Shown here: positions 1-9,473 of the stretch, in pieces
Layout: each line of letters begins with the position of its first letter
Numbering within the stretch: position 1 is the stretch's first letter
Assembly (NCBI RefSeq): GCF_007994135.1
Contig: NZ_VLKF01000001.1
Span: 1,612,001-1,676,000 of the forward strand
Source of the DNA: Modestobacter roseus
GTDB lineage: Bacteria > Actinomycetota > Actinomycetes > Mycobacteriales > Geodermatophilaceae
Direction of reading: 5' to 3'
Length of the DNA stretch: 64,000 nucleotides
Translations under genes and position numbers: made by a program
The notes under the pieces: model-generated
What the model was told of the DNA's origin: nothing
Databases searched by the model: none
The model's input: the letters and a program-made list of their open reading frames with translations, nothing else

Positions 1-167
1 TAGTACTCGGCGCGGTGGTGCTCGCCGATGCCGAACGAGTACAGCCCCACCTGGTCGGCGAGGGCGATCTCCTCCAGCAGGTGCTCCATCCGCTCCTCGG
101 GGCCGATGAGGCGCTCGGTCGAGGGGTCGGTGACGGCCGAGACGAAGCTGTCGACGCCGAGGTGCAC
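1..167 (-). CDS. LLM-class flavin-dependent oxidoreductase, N-terminal part (cut by window edge)
   Basis: This is the N-terminal 55 residues of a luciferase-like (bacterial luciferase fold) monooxygenase; the rest lies beyond base 1. The start is read as GTG at 167-165 because GGAGG sits five bases upstream on the minus strand. The peptide opens HLGVDSFVSAVTDP, continues with a glutamate-rich helix (PEERMEHLLEEIALADQVG) and reaches GIGEHHRAEY. This GEHH segment of the first barrel strands is typical of LLM proteins that use reduced flavin. The substrate cannot be read. The gene lies downstream of the SRPBCC gene on the same strand with 87 bases between them, and that gap carries a cluster of GTTGAAC-like repeats. 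Confidence 0.8.
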   Translation of the reverse strand, partial: MHLGVDSFVSAVTDPSTERLIGPEERMEHLLEEIALADQVGLYSFGIGEHHRAEY

Positions 168-205
168 GGGGTCCTCCAGAAGGGTGGCGAGGCGGGACCG
201 ATCAA

Positions 206-239
206 GTTCAACGTTCAACCACAGTGAACCAGACTGAAC
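206..239. promoter_or_regulatory. Candidate operator: GTTCA/TGAAC repeat cluster
   Basis: GTTCA occurs at 206-210 and 213-217, and its complement TGAAC at 225-229 and 235-239. On the minus strand this includes two adjacent copies of the heptamer GTTGAAC. The cluster sits about 40-70 bases upstream of the monooxygenase start, where a regulator would bind. No regulator gene is visible next to it, so the assignment rests on symmetry and position alone. Confidence 0.35.
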
Positions 240-254
240 GCCCCGGGGCAGGCG

Positions 255-869
255 TCAGCCTCCGGGACGCTCCCCCTCGACCGCCACGCCGGGCGCGAAC
301 TGCTGGCGGGCCAGCAGGACCATGGCGGCGATCTCCTCGGACGTCGCGGCGTCCCCGGCGGCGAGGGCCCAGTGCTCGATCGCCGTGGCCGCCGCCTGCT
401 GCACCGCCGGGCTGACCTCCCAGGCCCGGGGGTCGGCGACCTCGTCCCCGGCGAGGTACCCGGCCAGCCCGAGCAGCTGGACGTCCCACCCGGGCCCCAG
501 GAGGAGCGCGGCGTCGCCGGTCTGGAAGACCGTGTGCTCCAGCTCCAGCGACGTGCCCTCCCCGTCGGCGGACAGCCGCACCCGGACGACGCTGGCCGGC
601 CCGCCCCAGGTGACGTCCAGCGCGCGCGGCGGCTCGCACTCGCGCACCGCGCCGATCTCCTCACCCGCCACCCGGAGGACACCGCCCGGCCGGAGCTCAC
701 CGGTGACCACGACGTACCAGCGGCCCAGCCGCTCCGGGTCGGTGATCGCGCGCCACACGTCGGTGACGGCCGCGTCGTACCGGCGCCGCAGGCCGACGGC
801 GACCCCGTCGCTCCCCCGCTGCCGCACCTCGCGGTGCACCAGGCCGAGCTCCTCGACCAGATCCCGCAC
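255..869 (-). CDS. SRPBCC (AHSA1-like) domain protein
   Basis: A 204-residue protein of the START/Bet v1-like SRPBCC fold, a helix-grip fold that forms a hydrophobic ligand cavity. The hallmark near residue 30 is RRYDAAVTDVWRAITDPERLGRW, where the family has its pattern of a polar strand, VWxALTdPexlxxW, and then a beta sheet. Further strands (GEIGAVRECEPPRALDVTWG, TSLELEHTVF) follow the AHSA1 layout. The C-terminal 60 residues are alpha-helical. The start is GTG at 869 with GGGAGG directly upstream. Such proteins are often stress-related or bind small molecules, and I cannot assign a ligand. It lies upstream of the partial monooxygenase on the same strand. Confidence 0.8.
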   Translation of the reverse strand: MRDLVEELGLVHREVRQRGSDGVAVGLRRRYDAAVTDVWRAITDPERLGRWYVVVTGELRPGGVLRVAGEEIGAVRECEPPRALDVTWGGPASVVRVRLSADGEGTSLELEHTVFQTGDAALLLGPGWDVQLLGLAGYLAGDEVADPRAWEVSPAVQQAAATAIEHWALAAGDAATSEEIAAMVLLARQQFAPGVAVEGERPGG

Positions 870-965
870 GATCCTCCCTCGGTGTCGGTCGCGACCGTGG
901 CAGAGCGCGGCACGTCACTCCACCGGTTTCCGGGCGGCCGGGTCCGGATCGCGGGACACTGAGGC

Positions 966-2237
966 GTGACCGACGTGGCAGTGCAGTGGGCAGGGATCAA
1001 CTGGGCCGGCAACTACGAGTACGGCGCGAGGGAGCTGCACCGGCCGGCGAGCGTGGCCGAGCTGCAGGAGCTGGTCGCGCGGACCCCCCGACTGCGGGCG
1101 CTCGGTTCCCGGCACTCGTTCACCGCGATCCCCGACTCCGCCGAGCTGGTCAGCCTCGAGGAGCTGACCGGCACCGACGTCGACGTCGCCGCAGACCGGC
1201 GGACCGTGACCGTCGACGCGGGCATCCGCTACGGCGAGCTGGCCGCCGCGCTGCACCGCGAGGGGCTGGCGCTGCACAACCTCGCCTCGCTCCCGCACAT
1301 CTCGGTGGCCGGCGCCGTCGCCACCGCCACGCACGGCTCCGGGGTCGGCAACCGCAACCTGGCCGGCGCCGTCGCCGGGCTGCAACTGGTCACCTCCGAC
1401 GGCGAGCTGCTGCGGGCCACCCGCGGCGACGCGGACTTCCCCGGCCTGGTCGTCGGCCTCGGCGCGCTCGGCGTCGTCACCCGGGTCACCCTCGACGTCG
1501 AGCCGGCCTTCGAGGTGCGGCAGCGGGTCTTCGAGCAGCTGCCCTGGGACACCCTCTTCGAGCGCTTCGACGACGTCGTCTCCGCCGGCTACAGCGTCAG
1601 CCTCTTCACCCTGTTCGGCGACGCGCTGGACATGATCTGGGTGAAGTCGCGCACCGACGCCGGCGCGGGCCCGGTGGGCGAGCTGTTCGGCGCCCGCGAG
1701 GCCGACGGCGAGCGGCACCCGATCCCCGGCATCGACCCCGCGCCGACCACCGGCCAGCTGGGCGCCCCCGGGTCGTGGTCGGACCGGCTGCCGCACTTCC
1801 GGATGGGCTTCACGCCCAGCAACGGCGACGAGATCCAGTCGGAGTTCCTCCTCCCCCGCGACCAGGCCGTCCCCGCGCTGCAGGCGCTGCTCCGGCTGGG
1901 CCCGCGCATCCGGCCGCTGCTGCAGACCTGCGAGATCCGCACGATCGCCGCCGACGACCTCTGGATGAGCACCGCGTACGAGCAGGACTCGATCGCGCTG
2001 CACTTCACCTGGGTGCAGGACCAGCAGGCGGTCGAGGCGCTGCTGGTCGACCTGGAGGCCGCGCTCGAGCCGTTCGGCCCGCGGCCGCACTGGGGCAAGC
2101 TCTTCCTCGCCGACGCCGCGGCGCTCGCCCCGCGCTACCCGCGGCACGCCGACTTCCTCGCCCTGGTCGAGCGGCTGGACCCCCGCGGGGCCTTCCGCAA
2201 CGACTGGTTCGAGCGGTACGTCACCGGGTCGCGCTGA
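966..2237 (+). CDS. FAD-dependent alditol oxidase (AldO/xylitol oxidase family)
   Basis: A 423-residue flavoprotein of the VAO superfamily with a D-arabinono-lactone oxidase-type C-terminal domain. It should oxidise a polyol such as xylitol or sorbitol at C1 and produce hydrogen peroxide. The N-terminal FAD domain has GSRHSF near residue 46, where the His matches the covalent FAD attachment site of Streptomyces AldO. It also has LPHISVAGAVATATHGSG near residues 109-126. The C-terminal half carries QTCEIRT and RPHWGK, both present in AldO as I remember it. Overall length agrees with AldO. The GTG start has no strong ribosome site. The gene is divergent from the SRPBCC gene and convergent with ppk2. 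Its substrate may belong with the sugar/polyol locus downstream, but this is inference. Confidence 0.88.
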   Translation: MTDVAVQWAGINWAGNYEYGARELHRPASVAELQELVARTPRLRALGSRHSFTAIPDSAELVSLEELTGTDVDVAADRRTVTVDAGIRYGELAAALHREGLALHNLASLPHISVAGAVATATHGSGVGNRNLAGAVAGLQLVTSDGELLRATRGDADFPGLVVGLGALGVVTRVTLDVEPAFEVRQRVFEQLPWDTLFERFDDVVSAGYSVSLFTLFGDALDMIWVKSRTDAGAGPVGELFGAREADGERHPIPGIDPAPTTGQLGAPGSWSDRLPHFRMGFTPSNGDEIQSEFLLPRDQAVPALQALLRLGPRIRPLLQTCEIRTIAADDLWMSTAYEQDSIALHFTWVQDQQAVEALLVDLEAALEPFGPRPHWGKLFLADAAALAPRYPRHADFLALVERLDPRGAFRNDWFERYVTGSR

Positions 2238-2261
2238 CTGCACCCTCGACGGGCGACCCGC

Positions 2262-3098
2262 TCAGGGGACGGTGTCGGGCACGATGTGCTGGCTCTCCTT
2301 GGGCGGCCGGACGTAGTCCTCCCGCACCTCGGGCCGGGGCGGCAGCTCCGGCGCGGGCGGGGTGAGGTCCTCGTACGGCACCTGGGTCAGCAGGTGGGCC
2401 ATCACGTTGAGCCGGGCCCGCTTCTTCACCTCGGCCTCCACCACCCACCACGGCGCCTCGGGGATGTCGGTCGCGGCGAACATCGCGTCCTTGGCCCGGG
2501 AGAAGTCGACCCAGCGGTTGCGTGCCTCGAGGTCCATCGGACTCAGCTTCCAGCGCTTCGTCGGGTCCTCGAGCCGCTTCTGGAAGCGCTTCTCCTGCTC
2601 GGTGTCGCTGACCGAGAACCAGTACTTCACGACCGTGATCCCGCTGCGCACCAGCATCCGCTCGAACTCCGGGCACGAGCGCAGGAACTCCTCGTACTCC
2701 TCGTCGGTGCAGAAGCCCATCACCCGCTCGACGCCGGCGCGGTTGTACCAGGACCGGTCGAACAGCACCATCTCCCCCGGGCCGGGCAGGTGCGCCACGT
2801 ACCGCTGGAAGTACCACTGCCCCTTCTCCCGGTCGGTGGGCGCGGCGAGGGCGACGACGTGCGCGTGCCGGGGGTTGAGGCTCTCGGTGATCCGCTGGAT
2901 CGCGCCGCCCTTGCCGGCGGCGTCGCGGCCCTCGAAGAGGACGACGACCCGCAGGCCCCGCGCGCGGATGTGCTCCTGCTGCTTCACCAGCTCCGTCTGC
3001 AGCCGGGCCAGCTCCCGCTCGTAGTACTTCTTGTCGACCTTGCCGGTGGACTGCGGGGTCTCCTCGACCGACGACGTGGGACCGGGTGCGGTGGCCAT
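2262..3098 (-). CDS. ppk2: Polyphosphate kinase 2 family protein
   Basis: A single-domain PPK2 enzyme of 278 residues, a P-loop kinase that transfers phosphate between inorganic polyphosphate and nucleoside diphosphates. The Walker A motif is FEGRDAAGKGG, the Walker B region is LFDRSWYNRAGVE, and the lid helix follows in EQEKRFQKRLEDPTKRWKLS. These are the standard PPK2 blocks in the usual order, so the protein looks active. ATG at 3098 is used as the start. A GTG seven codons upstream (3119) is equally possible, because neither has a clear ribosome site. The gene is convergent with the alditol oxidase (24 bases between the stops) and lies downstream of a strong hairpin that separates it from the sugar operon. 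Confidence 0.9.
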   Translation of the reverse strand: MATAPGPTSSVEETPQSTGKVDKKYYERELARLQTELVKQQEHIRARGLRVVVLFEGRDAAGKGGAIQRITESLNPRHAHVVALAAPTDREKGQWYFQRYVAHLPGPGEMVLFDRSWYNRAGVERVMGFCTDEEYEEFLRSCPEFERMLVRSGITVVKYWFSVSDTEQEKRFQKRLEDPTKRWKLSPMDLEARNRWVDFSRAKDAMFAATDIPEAPWWVVEAEVKKRARLNVMAHLLTQVPYEDLTPPAPELPPRPEVREDYVRPPKESQHIVPDTVP

Positions 3099-3142
3099 GT
3101 GACGAGCATCACTGCTCACCGTCCCGCGGGCAACCGGCGTCC

Positions 3143-3179
3143 GGCCGGCCGCGGGGCCCCGTGGACCCCGCGGCCGGCC
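3143..3179 (-). terminator. Hairpin terminator after the sugar isomerase operon
   Basis: A perfect 14-bp stem, GGCCGGCCGCGGGG (3143-3156) with its complement (3166-3179), closes a 9-base loop. It begins 4 bases downstream of the isomerase stop on the minus strand. There is no T tract, as is common in high-GC actinobacteria. Confidence 0.65.
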
Positions 3180-3182
3180 AGG

Positions 3183-4190
3183 TCAGGCCCCGCTGGCGAA
3201 GGCGGAGTCGAACACCGCCGCGGGCGGGTCGAACGCGAGCCGGCGGACGAACTCCAGCGCCTCGGGCGCGCCGACCAGCCGGTCCATCCCGGCGTCCTCC
3301 CACTCCACCGAGATCGGGCCGGTGTAGCCGATGGTGTTGAGCATCCGGAAGCAGGCCTCCCACGGGACGTCACCGTGCCCGGTGGAGACGAAGTCCCAGC
3401 CGCGCCGCGGGTCGGCCCAGGGCAGGTGCGAGCCCATCCGGCCGTTGCGCCCGTTGCCCACCTGCTTCGTCGCGTCCTTGCAGTCGACGTGGTAGATCCG
3501 GTCCTTGAAGTCCCAGAGGAACCCGACCGGGTCCAGGTCCTGCCAGACGAAGTGGCTGGGGTCCCAGTTGAGCCCGAAGGCCTCCCGGTGGCCGATCGCC
3601 TCCAGGGTGCGCACCGTCGTCCAGTAGTCGTAGGCGATCTCGCTCGGGTGCACCTCGTGCGCGAACTTCACGCCCACCTCGTCGAACACGTCCAGGATCG
3701 GGTTCCAACGGGCAGCGAAGTCGGCGTAGCCGTCGTCGATCATCGAGTCGGGCACCGGCGGGAACATGGCCACGGTCTTCCAGATCTTCGACCCGGTGAA
3801 CCCGACGACGACGTCGACACCCAGCGCCCGGGCCGCCCGCGCCGTCGCCTTCATCTCCTCCGCCGCGCGCTGCCGCACGCCCTCCGGGTCGCCGTCGCCC
3901 CACACCCGCGGGTGCACCATGCCGCGGTGCCGCTCGTCGATCGGGTCGTCGCAGACGGCCTGGCCGTTGAGGTGGTTGGAGATGGCGAACACCTGCAGCC
4001 CGTGCCGCTCGAGCTGGGCCAGCTTCTCCTTGACGTAGGACGGGTCCTCGGCAGCCCGGACGACGTCGAGGTGGTCGCCCCAGCAGGCGATCTCCAGGCC
4101 GTCGTAGCCCCACCCGGAGGCCAGCCGGCACACCTCCTCGAACGGCAGGTCGGCCCACTGGCCGGTGAACAGGGTGACGGGGCGGGGCAT
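3183..4190 (-). CDS. Sugar phosphate isomerase/epimerase family protein (TIM barrel)
   Basis: A 335-residue AP-endonuclease-2-fold (xylose isomerase-like) TIM barrel. It opens with [20 protein letters not shown] and carries the likely metal-binding segments [25 protein letters not shown] and [11 protein letters not shown]. Together these supply the Glu, Asp, His and Glu ligands expected of this family. The ATG at 4190 overlaps the stop of the upstream Gfo/Idh gene by one base, so the two are translationally coupled. Pairs of this kind act in inositol, levoglucosan and related sugar pathways, the dehydrogenase making a keto-sugar that the barrel enzyme isomerises or dehydrates. The exact substrate cannot be read. 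A terminator hairpin follows. Confidence 0.85.
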   Translation of the reverse strand: MPRPVTLFTGQWADLPFEEVCRLASGWGYDGLEIACWGDHLDVVRAAEDPSYVKEKLAQLERHGLQVFAISNHLNGQAVCDDPIDERHRGMVHPRVWGDGDPEGVRQRAAEEMKATARAARALGVDVVVGFTGSKIWKTVAMFPPVPDSMIDDGYADFAARWNPILDVFDEVGVKFAHEVHPSEIAYDYWTTVRTLEAIGHREAFGLNWDPSHFVWQDLDPVGFLWDFKDRIYHVDCKDATKQVGNGRNGRMGSHLPWADPRRGWDFVSTGHGDVPWEACFRMLNTIGYTGPISVEWEDAGMDRLVGAPEALEFVRRLAFDPPAAVFDSAFASGA

Positions 4191-5380
4191 CAGTTCTCTC
4201 CCTCGGCAGCGGTGGTCCGGATCTCGGTGAAGGCGGAGTTGTCGGCGGCGCTGCGCTCCACGGCGGCGAGCACCCGCTGCACCTGCAGCCCGTCGGCGAA
4301 GGACGGCGTGGGCTGCTCCCCGGCGGCCAGCGCGGTGACCAGGTCGACCACCTGGTGGGTGAAGCCGTGCTCGTAGCCCAGCCCGTGCCCGGCCGGCCAC
4401 CAGGCGCCCACGTAGGGGTGCTCGGGCTCGGTGACCACGATCCGGCGGAAACCCGCGGTCGACGCCGGCTCGGCGCCGTCGTAGAAGTGCAGGACGTTCA
4501 TGTCCTCGAAGTCGAACGCCAGGCTGCCGGCCGAGCCGTTGACCTCGATCCGGATGGCGTTCTTCCGGCCGAGGGCGAACCGGGTGGCCTCGAAGGTGGC
4601 CAGTGCGCCCCCGGTGAACCGGCCGAGGAACACGGCGGCGTCGTCCACGGTGACCTCGCCCATCCCCTCTCCCCCGACCCCGCCGAGCTTCCCGTGGCTG
4701 GCCGGCAGCGGCCGCTTCTTCACGAACGTCTCCAGCAGCGCGCTGACGCCGGTGAGGAGCTGCCCGGTGATGAACTGGGTGAGGTCGACGATGTGCGCGC
4801 CGATGTCGCCCAGCGCACCGGAGCCGGCCCTGTCCTTCTCCAGCCGCCAGGACATCGGCGCCGCGGGGTCGGCGATCCAGTCCTGCAGGTACTGGGCGCG
4901 CACGTGCCGGATCTCCCCCAGCCGCCCGTCGGCGACCAGCTGCCGGGCGAAGGCGATGGCGGGCACCCGGCGGTAGGTGAACCCGACCATCGCGCGGACG
5001 CCGGAGGCCGCGGCGCGCTCGGCCGCGGCGGCCATCGCCTCGGCCTCGGCGACCGTGTTGGCCAGCGGCTTCTCGCACAGCACGTGCTTGCCGGCCTCCA
5101 GCGCCGCGATCGCCATCTCCGCGTGGGTGTCGCCGGGGGTGCAGATGTCGACCAGGTCGACGTCGTCGCGCTCGAGCAGCCGGCGCCAGTCGGTCTCGGT
5201 CGACGACCAGCCGAGCGTGCCGGCGGCCTCGGCGACGCGGGTGGCGTCGCGGCCCACGAGCACGGTCAGCTCGGGGGCGAGCGGCAGGTCGAAGAAGCGG
5301 GGCGCGGTGCGCCAGGCGTGGGAGTGGGCGGCGCCCATGAAGGCGTGGCCGATCAGGCCGACGCCGAGGGTGGGGGGCAT
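4190..5380 (-). CDS. Gfo/Idh/MocA family sugar dehydrogenase
   Basis: A 396-residue NAD(P)-dependent oxidoreductase. The N-terminal Rossmann fold has [26 protein letters not shown] near residue 105 carries the conserved lysine, and [10 protein letters not shown] carries the Asp and His that line the active site. The stretch [10 protein letters not shown] followed by [17 protein letters not shown] resembles, from memory, levoglucosan dehydrogenase-like members, so an anhydrosugar, inositol or related keto-forming substrate is plausible. GGAGG lies four bases before the ATG. The order ROK regulator, this gene, TIM-barrel isomerase suggests one minus-strand operon, divergent from the sugar ABC transporter. 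Confidence 0.9.
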   Translation of the reverse strand: MPPTLGVGLIGHAFMGAAHSHAWRTAPRFFDLPLAPELTVLVGRDATRVAEAAGTLGWSSTETDWRRLLERDDVDLVDICTPGDTHAEMAIAALEAGKHVLCEKPLANTVAEAEAMAAAAERAAASGVRAMVGFTYRRVPAIAFARQLVADGRLGEIRHVRAQYLQDWIADPAAPMSWRLEKDRAGSGALGDIGAHIVDLTQFITGQLLTGVSALLETFVKKRPLPASHGKLGGVGGEGMGEVTVDDAAVFLGRFTGGALATFEATRFALGRKNAIRIEVNGSAGSLAFDFEDMNVLHFYDGAEPASTAGFRRIVVTEPEHPYVGAWWPAGHGLGYEHGFTHQVVDLVTALAAGEQPTPSFADGLQVQRVLAAVERSAADNSAFTEIRTTAAEGEN

Positions 5381-5428
5381 GGCACCTCCATGTCGGGCCG
5401 GGTACCCGGCCGGTGGTCCGTACGACGG

Positions 5429-6706
5429 TCAGGCCAGCACGCGGTCGAGCTGAGGAGGTGCGAGGACGTGCTCCACGACCATCGCAGCGGCACCCAGCAC
5501 CCCCGCGCGGTCCCCGGTCTGGCTCAGCTCGACCCGCAGGTCCAGCGCAGCCAGCGGCAGCGTCCGCCGGTAGATGACCTCCCGGACCCCGGCGAGCAGT
5601 CCGTCGTTGGCCAGCGCCCCGCCGATGACGATGACCGAGGGGTTCAGCAGGCTGACCACGTCGGCCATGATCTGGCCGATCAGCCGGCCGGAGTCACGCA
5701 GCACCGTGACGACCTCGGGTACGCCGGCGCGGCCCAGGCGGGCGACGTCCGCGCTGGTGGACACCTGGACGCCGTCGGCCCGCAGGCGGTGCACCATCGC
5801 CCCACCGCCGGCCACGGCCTCCAGGCAGCCGGTGTTGCCGCAGCGGCACACGACCCCCTCCGCCCGCGCGACCTGCACGTGCCCGAGGTCGCCCGCGGCG
5901 CCCCGCGCCCCGCGCCGCAGCGCGCCGTCGGAGATGATGCCGCTGCCGATGCCGGTGGACACCTTCACGAACACCAGGTCGTCGGTCGCGGGCCAGACGG
6001 CGGACCGCTCACCCAGGGCCATCACGTTCACGTCGTTGTCGACGACCGCCGGGCAGCCCAGCGCCGCCTCGAGCCGGGCGACGACGTCGAACCCGTCCCA
6101 GCCGGGCATGATCGGTGGTGACACGGGACGCCCGGTGGCGTGCTCGACGGGCCCGGGGAGACCGATCCCGACGCCCAGCAGGACCTCGCGGGGCTGCCCG
6201 ACCGAGCTCAGCAGGGCGAGCCCCTGGGTGCACACCCACTCCAGGACCACCTCCGGCCCGGCCGCGATGTCGCAGTCGTCCTCCACGATCGCGAGGACGA
6301 CGCCGGCCATGTCGGTGAGGGCGAGCCGGGCGGAGGTGACGTCGAGGTCGGCGGCCAGGACGAGCCGGGCGCGCGGGTCGAACGCGAAGCGCGTCGGCGG
6401 CCGGCCACCGGTGGACGACGCCTCGCCCACGGCCTGGACCAGGCCGCTGGCCAGCAGCGCGTCGACCCGCTGCGCGACGGTGGACCGGGCCAGACCGGTC
6501 GCCTCGACCAGCTCCGGCCGGGTGCGCGGGTTCCCGTCGCGCAGCAGCGCCAGCATCCCGGCCACGCCCACGCCCACGGAGGTGGGCGTGGGCGGGGCCA
6601 GGGCAGCGACAACCGCCCCGTCCCCGGAGATCCGCGAGGCGCTGGACACGGTGCGCCCGTCGGCTCCGGACCGGAGCTGACCCGGCCCGGTCGTGTGCTG
6701 CGTCAC
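5429..6706 (-). CDS. ROK family transcriptional regulator
   Basis: A 425-residue repressor of the ROK (NagC/Mlc/XylR) type. A winged helix-turn-helix lies around residues 50-105 ([30 protein letters not shown]). It is followed by a sugar-kinase-like ROK domain with [28 protein letters not shown] and the zinc motif [11 protein letters not shown]. The start chosen is GTG at 6706 (VTQHTTGPG). Upstream codons remain open to 6832 but would run through the intergenic operator region. It is divergent from the ribose-type ABC transporter and heads the operon with the Gfo/Idh dehydrogenase and isomerase. It therefore very likely controls both arms of this locus in response to a sugar. Confidence 0.9.
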   Translation of the reverse strand: MTQHTTGPGQLRSGADGRTVSSASRISGDGAVVAALAPPTPTSVGVGVAGMLALLRDGNPRTRPELVEATGLARSTVAQRVDALLASGLVQAVGEASSTGGRPPTRFAFDPRARLVLAADLDVTSARLALTDMAGVVLAIVEDDCDIAAGPEVVLEWVCTQGLALLSSVGQPREVLLGVGIGLPGPVEHATGRPVSPPIMPGWDGFDVVARLEAALGCPAVVDNDVNVMALGERSAVWPATDDLVFVKVSTGIGSGIISDGALRRGARGAAGDLGHVQVARAEGVVCRCGNTGCLEAVAGGGAMVHRLRADGVQVSTSADVARLGRAGVPEVVTVLRDSGRLIGQIMADVVSLLNPSVIVIGGALANDGLLAGVREVIYRRTLPLAALDLRVELSQTGDRAGVLGAAAMVVEHVLAPPQLDRVLA

Positions 6707-6712
6707 GATCGG

Positions 6713-6747
6713 GAGTCTAACGACACTTCCGCCGACCGCTAGACACA
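6713..6747. promoter_or_regulatory. Candidate ROK operator between divergent sugar operons
   Basis: An imperfect inverted repeat has GTCTA at 6715-6719 and TAGAC at 6740-6744. It extends to GAGTCTAACG on one arm and the complement of CGCTAGACAC on the other. It lies just upstream of the ROK start and 130 bases from the transporter start, between two divergent units. A repressor bound here could close both promoters. Confidence 0.45.
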
Positions 6748-6873
6748 AGCGGATAACGGCGACATCACTTCTGCTTGACCATCGGCGAAACCCCTGCCAC
6801 GGTCGCTCCATGCCAGTGACCTCCGTCACCACTGCACCGACGCAGGGTGGCCCCGGAGCCCCGGGAGACGCGC

Positions 6874-8382
6874 ATGCCTGAGGTGAACAGGACGCCGCTC
6901 GTCGCGATGACCGGCGTCAGCAAGTCCTTCCTGGGCACCGAGGTGCTGCACTCGGTCGACCTGGACATCCACCCGGGCGAGGTGCACGCCCTGGTCGGGG
7001 AGAACGGCGCGGGCAAGTCGACGCTGATGAAGATCCTGGCCGGCGTGCACCCGGCCGACTCCGGCACGATCACGCTCGCGGGCGAGACCGTGCACCTCAC
7101 CACCCCGCTCCAGGCGCAGGCCGCCGGCATCTCCACGGTGTTCCAGGAGTTCAACCTGCTCCCCGAGCGCACCGTGGCCGAGAACGTCTTCCTGGGCCGC
7201 GAGCCGCGCCGCCGGGGCCTGGTCGACGCCGCCCGGATGGACCGGGACACCGAGGCGCTGCTCGCCGACCTCGGGGTCGGGGACATCTCCGCCCGCACCC
7301 CCGTCCGCGCGCTGTCGGTCGCCCAGCAGCAGGTCGTGGAGATCGTGAAGGCGATGTCGCACGAGGCCCGGCTCATCTCCATGGACGAGCCGACCGCCGC
7401 GCTCGCCGAGCACGAGGTGGCCCTGCTCTACCGGCTGGTGCGGACCCTGCAGGAACGCGGCATCGCGGTGCTGTACGTGTCCCACCGCCTGAAGGAGGTC
7501 TTCGACCTCTGCGACCGGATCACGATCCTCAAGGACGGATCGCTGGTCGACACGGTCGCCAGCGCCGACATCACCCCCGACGACCTGGTCCGCCGGATGG
7601 TCGGGCGCGAACTGGGTGGCTACTTCCCGGCCAAGGACCCGGCGGTCCTGCCCGGGCCGGTCCGGCTGGCCGTCCGCGGGGGCGGCAACGCCCAGGTCGA
7701 CGGGATCGACCTGGAGGTCCGTGCTGGTGAGATCGTCGGCCTGGCCGGCCTGCAGGGCAGCGGCCGGACCGAGCTGGCCCAGGCCGTCTTCGGCATCGCC
7801 CCGTTCACCCGTGGTGAGGTCCTCGTCGACGGCGCGCCGGTGCGGCCGAGGTCGCCGCGTCAAGCCGTCCGGGCCGGGATCGCCCTGGTCACCGAGGACC
7901 GCAAGGCCCAGGGGCTGGTGCTCAACCAGTCGGTGCTCGCCAATGCCCGGCTCGTGCTCGACGCGGTGCTGCGCCGCGGCGGCCAGGAGCGCGCCCGGTC
8001 GATCCCCGGCATCCTGTCCTCCCTCGAGCTGACCGCGCGCAGCGGCTCACGCGAGGTCCGCTACCTCTCCGGTGGCAACCAGCAGAAGGTCGTGCTCGCC
8101 AAGTGGCTGGTCACCGAACCGGCCGTGATGGTGCTGGACGAGCCGACCCGCGGCATCGACGTGGGGGCCAAGCGGGCCGTCTACGACATGATGCGCGACC
8201 TGTCCGCACGCGGGGTCGCCATCCTGATGATCAGCTCCGAGCTGCCCGAGCTGATCGGGATGGCCGACCGCATCGTGGTGCTGCACGACGGCGTCGTCAG
8301 CGGGACCGCCCCGGGCGGCACCGACGAGGAGACCGTCATGGCGCTGGCCACGCGCACCGCGCCCGCCGGGAGGGCGGCATGA
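6874..8382 (+). CDS. Ribose-type (CUT2) sugar ABC transporter ATP-binding protein
   Basis: A 502-residue double ATPase of the RbsA/XylG/MglA type that powers uptake of a monosaccharide or polyol. The first half has Walker A GENGAGKST, a divergent signature LSVAQQQVVE, and Walker B with LISMDEPTAAL. The second half has a degenerate Walker A (GLQGSGRTE), the strong signature LSGGNQQKVVLAKWL, and VLDEPTRGIDVGAK. One active and one degenerate site is normal for this family. ATG at 6874 is chosen because GGGAGA sits five bases upstream; a GTG at 6847 is in frame but has no such site. The stop overlaps the first permease start (ATGA). Confidence 0.93.
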   Translation: MPEVNRTPLVAMTGVSKSFLGTEVLHSVDLDIHPGEVHALVGENGAGKSTLMKILAGVHPADSGTITLAGETVHLTTPLQAQAAGISTVFQEFNLLPERTVAENVFLGREPRRRGLVDAARMDRDTEALLADLGVGDISARTPVRALSVAQQQVVEIVKAMSHEARLISMDEPTAALAEHEVALLYRLVRTLQERGIAVLYVSHRLKEVFDLCDRITILKDGSLVDTVASADITPDDLVRRMVGRELGGYFPAKDPAVLPGPVRLAVRGGGNAQVDGIDLEVRAGEIVGLAGLQGSGRTELAQAVFGIAPFTRGEVLVDGAPVRPRSPRQAVRAGIALVTEDRKAQGLVLNQSVLANARLVLDAVLRRGGQERARSIPGILSSLELTARSGSREVRYLSGGNQQKVVLAKWLVTEPAVMVLDEPTRGIDVGAKRAVYDMMRDLSARGVAILMISSELPELIGMADRIVVLHDGVVSGTAPGGTDEETVMALATRTAPAGRAA

Positions 8383-9473
8383 CCGCGACCCGGCAGGCCG
8401 AGACCGCCACGCCCGCCGACGAGCCACGCCGGCGGGCGCGGACCCCGCGCCTCGGGACGACCGGCATCATCTACCTCGCCCTGGTCGGCATCGTGGTGCT
8501 CGGCGCCCTCCTCGTGGGGCTCACCGGCGAGAGCCTGCTCACCGGCAACAACGTCATCGACATGCTGACCCGCACCAGCGTGCTGGGCTTCATCGCCATC
8601 GGTCAGACGTTCGTCGTCCTCTGCCGGTCCCTCGACCTGTCCGTCGGTTACGTCGCCGCGCTCAGCAGCCTGGTGGGCGCGACCACGATGGACGGCGACC
8701 CGGACCGGCTCGTTCCGGGCATCGTCGCCGCCCTGCTCGTGGCGGGGGGCGTCGGCCTGGTCAACGGGCTGGTCGTCACCAAGCTCAGGGTGAACCCGTT
8801 CATCGCCACCCTCGGCATGTCGCTGATCATCGCCGGCTACCTCGACACCCGGTACCAGGGCCCCGCCGGCGCCGTGCCGGACTCCTTCGAGGCCTTCGGC
8901 TACACGCGCATCGGGGTCGTCCCGCTGTCGACCGCCGTGCTCGCCGTGGTAGCGGTCGCCGCCGCCGTCTTCCTGCGCCGGACGCGGACCGGCTACGCGA
9001 TGTACGCGGTCGGCGGGAACGACGAGGTCGCGCGCCTGTCGGGGATCCGGACCGACCGCACGCTGATCGTCGCGCACGTCCTGTCGGCCGCGGCCGCCGG
9101 CGTGGCCGGTCTGCTGCTCGCCGCCCGGTTCAGCACCGGGGTGGCCGCGCAGATCTACAGCGCGGGGTACGAGCTGGAGTCCATCGCGGCCGTCGTGCTC
9201 GGCGGCACCCTGCTGATGGGCGGCCGGGGTGGTGTCGCCGGGACGATCGCCGGGGTCCTCATCCTCGCCGTCCTCGACACGGTGTTCCGCATCCTGGAGA
9301 TCGACCCGTTCTTCCGGGACGTGCTGCGCGGCGTGGTGATCATCGTCGCCGTCGCCGTCTACGCCCGGCGCCAGATCGACCGCCGCGGCAACCTCGCCCG
9401 CTTCGGCCCGGGCCTGCGTGGTCCCGGGGCCGCCGAACAGTCCGCGGCCGGTCCCCGGGAGGTCCGATCATGA
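8379..9473 (+). CDS. Ribose-type sugar ABC transporter permease 1
   Basis: A 364-residue membrane protein of the RbsC/AraH family. About ten hydrophobic segments begin near residue 28 after a basic cytoplasmic leader (RRRARTPRLGTTG). Family signatures are visible: GQTFVVLCRSLDLSVGYVAAL, VNGLVVTKLRVNPFIATLGM and the loop YAVGGNDEVARLSGIRTD, which contacts the ATPase. It starts with an ATGA overlap on the ATPase gene and ends with another overlap on the second permease. The transporter therefore uses a heterodimeric membrane domain. The C-terminal 35 residues are polar and likely cytoplasmic. Confidence 0.92.
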   Translation: MTATRQAETATPADEPRRRARTPRLGTTGIIYLALVGIVVLGALLVGLTGESLLTGNNVIDMLTRTSVLGFIAIGQTFVVLCRSLDLSVGYVAALSSLVGATTMDGDPDRLVPGIVAALLVAGGVGLVNGLVVTKLRVNPFIATLGMSLIIAGYLDTRYQGPAGAVPDSFEAFGYTRIGVVPLSTAVLAVVAVAAAVFLRRTRTGYAMYAVGGNDEVARLSGIRTDRTLIVAHVLSAAAAGVAGLLLAARFSTGVAAQIYSAGYELESIAAVVLGGTLLMGGRGGVAGTIAGVLILAVLDTVFRILEIDPFFRDVLRGVVIIVAVAVYARRQIDRRGNLARFGPGLRGPGAAEQSAAGPREVRS

